Positions 54,913 through 63,446 of a DNA stretch of 64,000 bases are shown piece after piece. Location: NCBI GenBank assembly GCA_903871875.1, contig CAIQIR010000093.1, positions 1 to 64,000 on the forward strand. The letters run 5' to 3'. This DNA comes from an uncultured Schlesneria sp. (GTDB lineage: Bacteria; Planctomycetota; Planctomycetia; Planctomycetales; Planctomycetaceae). How positions within the stretch are numbered: position 1 is the stretch's first letter; the number at the start of each line of letters is the position of its first letter. The notes below the pieces were generated by a model. The model did not search any database. It was not told where the DNA came from and worked only from the letters and a program-made list of their open reading frames with translations. The translations under genes were made by a program, and so were the position numbers.

Positions 54913-56136
54913 TCACTGCGCTGCCTGAATCCATTCCTCGTTGAAGTGGGCATGCTTGATCGTCTTGAGATTGTCACTGTAAGTGACATGTAGTGAGCCG
55001 TCGATTGCTTGGATCACCGACGGATAGTCGAACCGCGTATCGGGAATATTTTCCAGATGCCGTGTCCAAGGCCATGTTTGACCGTCATCGGTCGAGATCG
55101 ACACCGCTAGACGATCGCGAGGATCTCGCTCTTTGTTGTTGTAGACCATCACCAGATGACCATTTCGCAGACGCAGCGCTTCGATACCGGATCCCAGATG
55201 AGGCAGAGTGGTCAACGTCACGTCAGACCAGGTGATGCCACCGTCCAGCGAATCGCTTCGTTTGATCCTTCGCGCCGAATCGCCATTGCGGAAGAACGCA
55301 CTGAGCTTGCCATCTGGAAATTCCACCAGCGTTGGTTGAGTCAGTCCCGCTTCGGGAACTGGGTTGGAAAGTGTCCAGGTTTCACCGCCATCATGGGTCA
55401 GGGCCATCGCAGCAACGTTAAAGTTTTCGTTGGACAGGGGCACGATCAATGTTCCGTCACTGAGGATGAACGGGTGTACGCGGGGCATCCAGCCGAGCCG
55501 CGAAGTCAGTGGCTGGTTCAAGAGTTCCTTGGTTCGATTGCGGATCTTCTCCAATTGAGCGGGATTTCGATCTGATTGTTTTTCGATCGCGGCGAATGAC
55601 GTGTCGAGTACCGTGTTGATGCCCAGGGGATGCGGGATCAAGATATCCTCTTTACGCCAGATCGGGCGGCCTGGTTTTAGGTAGTCAGACGAGATTTGGT
55701 ATCGCAGCAGGCTGCTGCCCCAAGACCAGTCCGGCACTCCCAGTAGCGTTGCTCGGAACAGCCAGAGTTGACCGCTTTTGTCGATTACCATACAGGGATT
55801 ATTGTCCGCGACGCCAAAGGAATCGGCCATCACAAAAGCAGGTTCCCAGCTGGTAGCTCCCGCAGGTTTCCGCGCCCCGCCGATGCGGACGTCGTCACTT
55901 TTGTCCTTTTGTTTGTTGAACGCCGGCTCTGGCAACGGCGTTCCGTTTTCGTACCAAACGACGCGCAGGTCGCCATTCGGGCATTCGACAATGCACGAGG
56001 CATGCACGTGTCCGTGATTGCCGCTTGCCGGATCAAATATCACTTCCGCTTCGTACAGCGGGTCGGCCGCGAGCGAGTGATGGCACAAGCCGATCATGGT
56101 CCAAGCGAAAAGCAGGGCTCCAGTGCGATACGTCAT
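54913..56136 (-). CDS. Secreted sialidase-like (BNR/Asp-box) protein
   Basis: 407 residues with a leader of about 21-24 residues (ending SLAADP). Three Asp-box repeats mark a six-bladed sialidase propeller: LTHDGGETWTLS, SLDGGITWSD and STDDGQTWPW. NGDLRVVWYENG and HPFILSDGTLIVPLSNE are family-like. Members include sialidases and other exo-glycosidases or sugar-binding propellers; the catalytic set is not proved here. The ATG at 56136 has GGAG nine nt upstream; the ATG at 56145 sits directly on GGAG and is less likely. Confidence 0.85.
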   Translation of the reverse strand: MTYRTGALLFAWTMIGLCHHSLAADPLYEAEVIFDPASGNHGHVHASCIVECPNGDLRVVWYENGTPLPEPAFNKQKDKSDDVRIGGARKPAGATSWEPAFVMADSFGVADNNPCMVIDKSGQLWLFRATLLGVPDWSWGSSLLRYQISSDYLKPGRPIWRKEDILIPHPLGINTVLDTSFAAIEKQSDRNPAQLEKIRNRTKELLNQPLTSRLGWMPRVHPFILSDGTLIVPLSNENFNVAAMALTHDGGETWTLSNPVPEAGLTQPTLVEFPDGKLSAFFRNGDSARRIKRSDSLDGGITWSDVTLTTLPHLGSGIEALRLRNGHLVMVYNNKERDPRDRLAVSISTDDGQTWPWTRHLENIPDTRFDYPSVIQAIDGSLHVTYSDNLKTIKHAHFNEEWIQAAQ

Positions 56137-56475
56137 GGAATTCATCTCCGATTTCGACACGGAGCAGCACCGACATCCTGGCCGGTAAATGCCGCAGTAC
56201 AGCTGTTGAATCGTATGGGGTCGTCGGCAGTGCCGCCATGCCGCCGCCGTAAATCAAGCGGGCTGACGGCACGACTTCGACGCTATTGAGGCCGCAAAAC
56301 CAAGCTGAAGCGGTGTTGAACTTCTGAAGCGTCCGGGCTCAGGTATTCAAAAAGGGGCCTTGTTAGACCATTTGTATGCCCCGCGCGCTGGAGGGTGATC
56401 TGGGCGGCAATCAGCCGATTATTCCGTCCGCTTTGACAAAAGTCGCCTGAATTTGCTTTTCCTATCTTGCCTCCT

Positions 56476-56504
56476 TTGCCGATCCATATAAAGTATCACA
56501 TATT
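56476..56504 (+). promoter_or_regulatory. Candidate sigma-70 promoter of the alkyl sulfatase gene
   Basis: TTGCCG (56476-56481) and CATATT (56499-56504) have a 17-bp spacing; each matches four of six consensus bases. It lies about 80 bp before the start codon. A second TATAAA at 56513-56518 lacks a good partner. This is weak support. Confidence 0.28.
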
Positions 56505-56540
56505 GAGTCGTGTATAAATAGTTGTTGGTAAAAAATTGAG

Positions 56541-56564
56541 AGAAAAAAACTGCCGCTGGCAGTT
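56541..56564 (-). terminator. Terminator-like hairpin on the minus strand
   Basis: AACTGCC, loop AGC, GGCAGTT on the minus strand, followed by a run of T residues and CTCTC. It is an intrinsic-terminator shape, but it sits 22 bp before the alkyl sulfatase start on the opposite strand. It would stop antisense transcripts entering the sialidase side. It could also fold in the 5' leader of the plus-strand mRNA. Confidence 0.5.
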
Positions 56565-56585
56565 GGATTCGAGTCGGAAACTATT

Positions 56586-58748
56586 ATGGCATTGCAACAT
56601 CGAACCGTATTTGTCTATTTCGTTCTGGGGTTGGCTGCTGGACGTGTTTTGGAACTACCCGACCGAATTTATCCAATTGCTGCGTCTTTGGGGGAGGAGT
56701 TGATCGCCAGTGCCTTGCCGGCTGCAACGCTGACATCGTCCCCAGCCCCATTGCCAATCCCCACAGGTCGCTCGGACGTCACGAACGATCCGCTGTCGAT
56801 GGCGCCGGTCGTGTCGCCCGTCGTCTCGGGACGCAAGCCGGCATCAGCGGCAACTCGGCAAGCCCAGGCAAACGTGGCAGACCAGTTAGATCTGTCGGAC
56901 AAGCAGGATTTCGAGGACGCCCAGCGAGGCATGATCGCTCCGCTGCCCAATGGCGGCGAAGTGCGGGACGCGGCCGGTCGAGTCGTCTGGAATTTGGCGG
57001 AACGGGCCGTGGCGTCAATCGATGAGCCTTGTCCGGAAACCGTGAATCCCAGTTTGTGGCGACAGGTTCAACTACTGGGGATTGGTGGATTGTTTCAGGT
57101 GAGTGATCGGATCTATCAAGTTCGCGGTCTCGACCTTGCGAATATCACCTTCATTGAAGGGGAAACCGGGCTGATTGTCATCGATCCGCTACTGAGTACC
57201 GAAACGGCTCGTGCGGCTCTCGAACTCTATTATCAGCATCGTCCGCGGGTCCCCGTACGTAGTGTGATCATTACGCATAGTCATCCCGATCATTTTGGTG
57301 GGATTGCCGGAGTCGTGACCGTCGAACAGGTGGCGAGTGGCGAAGTTTCGATTGTGGCTCCGAAATATTTTCTGGAAGAAGTTGTCAGCGAGAACGTGCT
57401 TGCCGGAAACGCGATGCAGCGACGAGCCGGATATATGTACGGCAGCCTGCTGCCGAAAGGGCCGCAGGGCGACGTTGGCAACGGTTTAGGACTGGGGACA
57501 TCGTCGGGGACCACATCACTGCTCAAACCGACCGACAGTATCAGCCAGACGGGCGAGGTGAGGGTCCTGGATGGACTGACATTTGAGTTTCAATTGACAC
57601 CCGGCAGTGAAGCGCCCGCCGAAATGCATTTGTATATCCATGAATTGAAAGGCTTGTGTCCGGCAGAGAACGCGACGCACACCATGCACAATCTGTATAC
57701 GCTGCGTGGCGCCAAGGTCCGCGATGCACGCGCATGGGCCAACTATCTGCAGCAGTCGATCGATCTCTTTGGACATCGGACCGAAGTGCTGTTCGCGCCG
57801 CATCATTGGCCCGTCTGGGGATCTGAGCGGATTGTGACGCACCTGACTCGTCAGCGTGACTTGTACAAGTATATTCACGATCAAACACTGCGAATGGCCA
57901 ATCGCGGTTACAACATGCTGGAGTGTGCTGAACAAATCAAGCTGCCCGCTGAACTCGAACGATATTGGTCGAATCGCGGCTACTATGGCTGCCTCAATCA
58001 GAACGTGAAGGCGGTCTGGAATTTCTATCTGGGATGGTTTGACGGTAATCCCGCTCGACTGCATCCATTACCGCCCCGGGAAGCGGGTCTCAAATATCTC
58101 GAATACATGGGAGGGATTGAACGCGTCTTGGAAAGGGCTCGCGAATCATTCGACAACGGTGAATACCGCTGGGTCGTTCAAGTGCTGGATCATGCCGTGG
58201 CGGCCGAACCGGAACATTCCGGTGCGCGTCGGCTACTGGCGGACGCACTTGAGCAGCTGGGATACCAGGCCGAATCGGGGCCGTGGCGCAACTTCTATTT
58301 AACGGGCGCTCAGGAATTGCGTGACGGAGTTCAGTCACGTGATTTACCGATGATGGAATCGTCTCAATCAATCGCCGCATTGCCGCTGCCGGCGATCTTC
58401 GATTCGCTGGCGGTCCGATTGAACAGCGCACGCGCGGCTGACCAGAACTTGACCGCCAACTTCCATTTCACGGATACCGAAGAGCGGTATGTACTGACGT
58501 TGAAGAATGGGGTGCTGAATCATTTCGCGGATCGGCAACTTGCCGAGGCGGATTGTACTGTCCGCATCTCTCGGCCTGTGTTCGACGAAATCCTGGACGG
58601 ACGCAGCAGTTTTGCCCGTAAAGCATTCCAGGGTGAAGCCCGCGTCGGAGGCAGCCCGCGGAAGCTGCAGCAATTGTTTCAACCGATCAGGCCGTTCGAG
58701 CCATGGTTCGACGTCATGTTGCCTCGCCCTCAAGACAATGACCTGTGA
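56586..58748 (+). CDS. Exported SdsA-type alkyl sulfatase (metallo-beta-lactamase fold)
   Basis: Cleaves sulfate from alkyl sulfates such as SDS, to judge from the family. Residues 190-450 are the metallo-beta-lactamase domain, with THSHPDHFGGIAG (zinc ligands), ELKGLCPAENATHTMHN (the family's ligand segment) and the following FAPHHWPVWG. The dimerisation region occupies about 480-590 (NCH helices, GGIERVLERARESFDNGEYRWV). The SCP2-like C-terminal domain (about 605-715) contains LKNGVLNHFADRQ. The N-terminus has a hydrophobic leader, although cleavage is unclear. An unusual low-complexity segment (about 45-100) precedes the domain. The ATG has GGAA upstream; the next gene overlaps its stop. 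Confidence 0.9.
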   Translation: MALQHRTVFVYFVLGLAAGRVLELPDRIYPIAASLGEELIASALPAATLTSSPAPLPIPTGRSDVTNDPLSMAPVVSPVVSGRKPASAATRQAQANVADQLDLSDKQDFEDAQRGMIAPLPNGGEVRDAAGRVVWNLAERAVASIDEPCPETVNPSLWRQVQLLGIGGLFQVSDRIYQVRGLDLANITFIEGETGLIVIDPLLSTETARAALELYYQHRPRVPVRSVIITHSHPDHFGGIAGVVTVEQVASGEVSIVAPKYFLEEVVSENVLAGNAMQRRAGYMYGSLLPKGPQGDVGNGLGLGTSSGTTSLLKPTDSISQTGEVRVLDGLTFEFQLTPGSEAPAEMHLYIHELKGLCPAENATHTMHNLYTLRGAKVRDARAWANYLQQSIDLFGHRTEVLFAPHHWPVWGSERIVTHLTRQRDLYKYIHDQTLRMANRGYNMLECAEQIKLPAELERYWSNRGYYGCLNQNVKAVWNFYLGWFDGNPARLHPLPPREAGLKYLEYMGGIERVLERARESFDNGEYRWVVQVLDHAVAAEPEHSGARRLLADALEQLGYQAESGPWRNFYLTGAQELRDGVQSRDLPMMESSQSIAALPLPAIFDSLAVRLNSARAADQNLTANFHFTDTEERYVLTLKNGVLNHFADRQLAEADCTVRISRPVFDEILDGRSSFARKAFQGEARVGGSPRKLQQLFQPIRPFEPWFDVMLPRPQDNDL

Positions 58749-59401
58749 ATCTTTCGCCAAAGATGATCATGAACACAACACTCTTCCCTTGGACTTCACG
58801 TTTCGGACGGCACCGAATGGCCGGCCGACGGACAAGCATCGGCCTGATTCTGGCGTTATTCGCGAACCAAATCATGGCATGCGATGTTTGTTTGCGTCTG
58901 CCCGGGGTTCCGTTTGAGATTGATCATCCGGCGGCCATCGAAGTCGCATTGGCTACCCGAGCGGAAGCAGAGCAGGGAAGTCTGGATTTGAATCCAATGG
59001 TCAGACAAGTACTGTCGGCCGACCGCCATTTACCGGCTCGATTGGACGATTTCTCGCCGCGACAGCTGGTGATGTTGTGGTCACAAACGCGCCCAGCGAA
59101 AAATCACCTCGCCTTGCGTTTCACGGTGGAACTGATTTTCGTCGACACCGATCGAATTTGCCGTGTTGATGTCCGTTTTGGTGAAGTCCTGGATAGCGAT
59201 CCGCGTAGCGGTCCTGCCGACCTGCGCATGATCACTTCTAAAGCGGGATTCTTTTGTCTGCTGGACAAGGGGCTGGAAATTTGTCTGCAGCGAAAACTGA
59301 TCGTGGTGGAATCGGAAATTGCGGAACACCAAAACGGACTGGCGCGACTGTTCTCGACGTCACAGAAAGCGAAAGACTCCAGCGAAATCGCGGGGCTGTA
59401 A
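58745..59401 (+). CDS. Putative exported lipoprotein of unknown function
   Basis: Begins with a GTG at 58745 that overlaps the alkyl sulfatase stop (GTGA), so translation is probably coupled; ATG codons at 58763 and 58769 are alternatives. A leader ending LFANQIMACDVCL fits a lipobox with Cys as the modified residue, followed by a second CxxC cysteine. The mature part (about 170 residues) is rich in charged residues and has no known family. Its position suggests a partner of the sulfatase or its anchoring. Confidence 0.6.
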   Translation: MNLSPKMIMNTTLFPWTSRFGRHRMAGRRTSIGLILALFANQIMACDVCLRLPGVPFEIDHPAAIEVALATRAEAEQGSLDLNPMVRQVLSADRHLPARLDDFSPRQLVMLWSQTRPAKNHLALRFTVELIFVDTDRICRVDVRFGEVLDSDPRSGPADLRMITSKAGFFCLLDKGLEICLQRKLIVVESEIAEHQNGLARLFSTSQKAKDSSEIAGL

Positions 59402-59449
59402 TTTGGCGGACAAGTCCGAGTTCGGTCAGATGCGTCCCGGGGTTTCGTC

Positions 59450-60913
59450 TCAGATCGACCAGCCGCTACGGTACTCTCGCTTCAAGTATTGATTGGCATC
59501 GAAAGCGTTCGTAAATCGCAGCTGAGGACCGTCCCATTCCAGCAGTTTTCCCGCTCGAATTGCCACGTTGCCCAGCAGGATTGTTTCCGTCAGCATGCCC
59601 GCAAAGTCGAAATTCGAGTAGGCCATTTCCGGGCGGTTGGCCTTAATCGCGGCGATCCACTCCCGTTTCATCCCTTCATCGCCGCCGCCGTTGCTCGGAA
59701 GGATCTGAGGGCCACCGGTCAATTTTTCGGTCGAACCCGAATCGGTGATAATGTAGGCTTCCGATCCATTTTCATCAGGTGAGAATAAGACCGCTTTATC
59801 ACCAATCAGGAATGAACCGCTCGAGACATCCTTCAGTTTGTTGTTGACGTCTCGGTACATCCATTTGTGGCTCTCGAAGAAGATCGAGACACCCTGATCG
59901 GTCTTCTTGGCGCCCGGAACGAGTTCAGGGCCGGGTAGAATTTTTGTCTGGCCATCCTTGCTGCCTTCGTACCAGACAAATTTGACCGGCCCCAACGCTT
60001 CACGCGCGGGGAAATGGAACGTGACTTTGGCCCAGCCAGGATAAGTTTCAGGGTTCCTCGGTTCGTTTTCGGCCACGACCGTCGAGGGATAACCCAGCTT
60101 CAGGGCTCGGAAGGCCAGGTTGGCAGTATGGCATCCCATATCGCCCAGTGCACCTGTGCCGAAATCCCACCAGCCTCGCCAACTGAAGCGGTGGTATGTG
60201 CCTTTCTTGTTATCGCCAGGATTGCCGTGGTGGTAGCCGCGGAAAGGGGCGGGGCCGAGCCATTCGTCCCAGTGCAAATAACTCGGTACAGGATCAACGG
60301 TCGCCGGACGGGCTGTGATCAGCGGTGACTGCGGCCAGACCGGACGGTTTGTCCAGACGTGGACCTCTTTGACCTGTCCGATGATGCCGCTTTGAACTGC
60401 TTCGACAGCGCGACGCAGACCGTCGGCAGTCGATCCTTGATTTCCCATTTGGGTACAGACCTTCATTTTACCCGCGGTCTGACGCATCTCGCGAGCTTCC
60501 CAGACTGAATATGTCAGTGGCTTCTGGCAGTAGACGTGCTTGCCGAGATTCATCGCATGCAGGCTGGCAATCGCGTGAGTGTGATCCGGCGTGCTAACGG
60601 TGACCGCATCAATGCTTTTGCCCATTTCGTCGAACATCTTGCGGAAATCAAAATACCTTTTGGCCTTTTCGAATTGCTGGCCCTTGGTATTGAGAATCTC
60701 ATCATCGACGTCGCACAGCGCAACGATATTGCCAAACTGACCGGCCTGAGTGGTGTCGCCCGATCCCTTTCCACCGACTCCGATGCATGCAATGTTAATC
60801 TGATCGATTGCGGCGTTACTTTCCGGAAGCGATACGCCTCCGTAGGCCCAGGCTCCAACGCCGATCATGGCCGACTGCTTGAGAAAATCACGTCGACTTC
60901 GAGACTTTTGCAT
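59450..60913 (-). CDS. Exported Gfo/Idh/MocA family oxidoreductase 2
   Basis: A twin-arginine leader (RSRRDFLKQSAMIGVGAWAY) is followed by a Rossmann domain (INIACIGVGGKGSGDT), DYVTVSTPDHTHA-like spacing (TVSTPDHTHAIASLHAMN), YCQKPLTYSVWEAREM and a C-terminal substrate domain. That domain contains GDMGCHTANLAFRAL and WDFGTGALGDMGCHT, typical of family members. It differs from the first oxidoreductase in this window, so they are not recent copies. GGAG precedes the ATG at 60913. Probably oxidises a sugar in the periplasm. Confidence 0.9.
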   Translation of the reverse strand: MQKSRSRRDFLKQSAMIGVGAWAYGGVSLPESNAAIDQINIACIGVGGKGSGDTTQAGQFGNIVALCDVDDEILNTKGQQFEKAKRYFDFRKMFDEMGKSIDAVTVSTPDHTHAIASLHAMNLGKHVYCQKPLTYSVWEAREMRQTAGKMKVCTQMGNQGSTADGLRRAVEAVQSGIIGQVKEVHVWTNRPVWPQSPLITARPATVDPVPSYLHWDEWLGPAPFRGYHHGNPGDNKKGTYHRFSWRGWWDFGTGALGDMGCHTANLAFRALKLGYPSTVVAENEPRNPETYPGWAKVTFHFPAREALGPVKFVWYEGSKDGQTKILPGPELVPGAKKTDQGVSIFFESHKWMYRDVNNKLKDVSSGSFLIGDKAVLFSPDENGSEAYIITDSGSTEKLTGGPQILPSNGGGDEGMKREWIAAIKANRPEMAYSNFDFAGMLTETILLGNVAIRAGKLLEWDGPQLRFTNAFDANQYLKREYRSGWSI

Positions 60914-61266
60914 GAGGTCACTCTCCGAGGATTCAGACTGACAACAACAACGGCAGCATCGCACCGCGTCTCGATGTTACCCAATTTGTTGTTTGATTTC
61001 CTCTTTTTCAAGGGCGTCGTCAGGGCGAGGCGACTTGTTGCGAAAGAGGCGGCAGACATCGGTGCCGTGATTGGGGGACTTCGTCGCCATGAGCCGTCCC
61101 AAACAACGCGTGCAGAACCGATTTCCGTTCGATGTCGATCGAGCCTCAATCGGACGTTGGGATTCGGTGAGGGCGAGAAGTCGCTCGTGGACGCAAGTGT
61201 CTCGCGATATGCTCAAGACTCGTTATCGAAATCAATCGTTCGGTCCTTCACTTCAGGGAGAGCGTG
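60914..61266. other. Divergent intergenic region
   Basis: Upstream of the second Gfo/Idh gene and of the helical-toroid-like gene. Nothing specific recognised: no clear promoter, operator or gene. Confidence 0.4.
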
Positions 61267-63096
61267 ATGGCAGTTTTCGGCGGCGGGTGGCGACATTTGA
61301 AAACGGGTCTCTTGGTTTGTTTGACGCTGTCCTTCGGCACTATGTCGACGTTGGGCGACGGGCCAACGATCGTCGTCGAATCACACTTGTCCCCCCCGAC
61401 CTGGGCGCTGCTGGAACGCGAGCTGATACGGCAGAACGCCGAAGCGTGCCGCGAGTTCTTCGAGAAATACTTCGACGATCGCGGATGGTTGTTGTGTGTC
61501 GAGCGGTGGGGCGGCGATGACGGTCCGGATGATGCAATCGAAAATTGTCTCGACTGGCCCATCTTGCACGCACTCGGAGGTAGCGATGATGTTTTACGCA
61601 TGTATAAACGAGTGTGGGAGGGGCATTTGCGACAGTACACGCTGGCGAAGACCGTCGATGTACCGTTTGCTCGAGACGGCATGTACTTCAAAGAATTTCC
61701 CGTGATGATGGACTGGCTGCACAATGCAGAAGGGCTGGTTGTCTTCAACTTGCAGGGACTTTCGGATCCCAATGACTCGCCATTTGCCAATCGAGTGCAA
61801 CGTTATGCCGGCTTCTATCTGAATGAAGACCCGGGAGCTCCCAATTATGATGCGGAACACAAAATCATTCGCAGCATGTTCAATGGCAGCCGAGGACCGT
61901 TGCTACGCAAGGCCACCGGTCTCGATTGGGCCGGTGATCCGATTCAGATCGAGAATCGCTTTCGGCCGGGACATGGCGAATCGACCTACGCGCAGATGCT
62001 GGAACATTTCAAAGACTACAACGACACCGTCGGTGACCATCCTCAAAATCTGAAGGCGACGACACTGGCCTGGAATGCCTATGCGTTGACTCATGACGAA
62101 AAGTATCGGCGTTGGCTGCTCGAATATGTCGATGCCTGGCGCGACCGAATGATTGCCAATGGGCACATCATTCCAACGAATATCGGGCTGGATGGCAAAG
62201 TCGGCAGCGCCGCTGGCGATCATTGGTGGGGTGGGGTCTATGGCTGGGGTTTTACCGTCTATGATCCCGGCTCCAAAAAAATGGCCAGTCGCAATCAGCA
62301 TGAAGCGGGTATCCAGGGCTTTATGAATGCGTTTGCGTTGACCGGTGACGATCGGTATCTCGATCCGTGGCGAAAGCAGATTGATGCCGTGAACGCTAAT
62401 CAAAAAGTGGAAGGCGGAATGGTTCTTTATCCGCGCATGTATGGTGAGAAGGGGTGGTATGACTACACTCCTGCCAAATATTCGGCGGGCGCTTTGGAAA
62501 TCGCCTACCTATCGATGAAGTCCGACGACTTGGCACGCGTCGCCGAGAATGCGTGGATCGGGTACCTCGGTGGGAAGAATCCAGGCTTTCCCGAACAAGT
62601 TCTGCGTGACGATCTGGCCCGCGTCGGAAAGCAGGTGCGCGGGATGCGCAGCGACAAATCAACGCCAGACACTCGACTGGCTGACGATCCGATGGCCTTC
62701 AATCCCGCGAGTGTGGCTTCGTTGATTCAGTTGGCATTGGGGGGATTGCATCCGGGCCGAAGCGGATCGGCGCTCTTTTGCCGCTTGCGGTATTTCGACC
62801 CCGTCGGCCGCCGGGCAGGCTTTCCCGAGGGAGTGGCGGCGTTGATTGATGACATGACGAATGACCAGATGTCAGTGACGCTTGTTAACGTGAACCAGCT
62901 GGAATCGCGTCGCGTGATCGTGCAAGCGGGCGGGTATGCCGAACACCAAATTCGGACTGTACATGTAGGTGACAAGTCGGTTTCGATCGATGGCAGCCAT
63001 TTTGTGGTGGAACTGGCTCCTGGAGCGGGAACTCGATTGACGCTCTCGATCAAACGGTATGCGAACCAACCGACAATTGCCTTTCCCTGGAATTAG
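61267..63096 (+). CDS. Secreted protein, possibly alpha/alpha-toroid glycan-active, function unknown
   Basis: 609 residues with a leader of about 30 residues (LLVCLTLSFGTMSTLGD). The body (about 40-480) has helix-rich sequence with many Trp and Tyr residues and motifs such as CVERWGGDDGPDD, MYFKEFPVMMDWLHN, NLKATTLAWNAYALTHDEKYRRWL and DHWWGGVYGWGF. These resemble (alpha/alpha)-toroid glycoside hydrolases or polysaccharide lyases, without a family that I can name. The last 120 residues look like a beta-sandwich. GGGAG precedes the ATG at 61267. Many acidic pairs (GDDGPDD) could be catalytic. The next gene is a sugar-nucleotide epimerase. Confidence 0.65.
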   Translation: MAVFGGGWRHLKTGLLVCLTLSFGTMSTLGDGPTIVVESHLSPPTWALLERELIRQNAEACREFFEKYFDDRGWLLCVERWGGDDGPDDAIENCLDWPILHALGGSDDVLRMYKRVWEGHLRQYTLAKTVDVPFARDGMYFKEFPVMMDWLHNAEGLVVFNLQGLSDPNDSPFANRVQRYAGFYLNEDPGAPNYDAEHKIIRSMFNGSRGPLLRKATGLDWAGDPIQIENRFRPGHGESTYAQMLEHFKDYNDTVGDHPQNLKATTLAWNAYALTHDEKYRRWLLEYVDAWRDRMIANGHIIPTNIGLDGKVGSAAGDHWWGGVYGWGFTVYDPGSKKMASRNQHEAGIQGFMNAFALTGDDRYLDPWRKQIDAVNANQKVEGGMVLYPRMYGEKGWYDYTPAKYSAGALEIAYLSMKSDDLARVAENAWIGYLGGKNPGFPEQVLRDDLARVGKQVRGMRSDKSTPDTRLADDPMAFNPASVASLIQLALGGLHPGRSGSALFCRLRYFDPVGRRAGFPEGVAALIDDMTNDQMSVTLVNVNQLESRRVIVQAGGYAEHQIRTVHVGDKSVSIDGSHFVVELAPGAGTRLTLSIKRYANQPTIAFPWN

Positions 63097-63446
63097 AAGC
63101 CTGCCGACGAAGCCGAATATCCAGCGGAATCCATTCCGCTACTTAACCGTTCTCGCACGACATGGTCCGAGACGTGTCCGTGCAACCCACTCGCCTCGGA
63201 ACGGATTCTCTTTGCCGTCTTTCAACCCAATCCGATTATTCCGGTCGTAACGATTACGGTTAGTCTGAGGTGTTTTTTCTTCACGTTGTCTTTCTCCCGT
63301 TGCCTTTCGGACGCACCTGACATCAACAATTTGATGCTAGGTTTCCACGTGGATGACGTATGCAGCGTTCTTTGCGCCTTGATGAAGGGCAAAGGGCTTG
63401 GGCGGCTATGCGTTCCAACGATTGAGTCCATTTGAGGAAAATAGAA
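63097..63446. other. Intergenic region upstream of the epimerase
   Basis: No gene seen. A short inverted repeat CGTAA-CGA-TTACG lies at 63246-63258. The ribosome binding site GAGGA (63434-63438) precedes the epimerase. Confidence 0.4.

Larger units (their letters stand above)
56137..56585. other. Divergent intergenic region with an AT-rich island
   Basis: Upstream of the sialidase-like gene (minus) and the alkyl sulfatase gene (plus). The part from about 56456 to 56550 is clearly AT-rich compared with the genes around it and holds a candidate plus-strand promoter and a minus-strand terminator-like hairpin. No gene seen. Confidence 0.5.
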
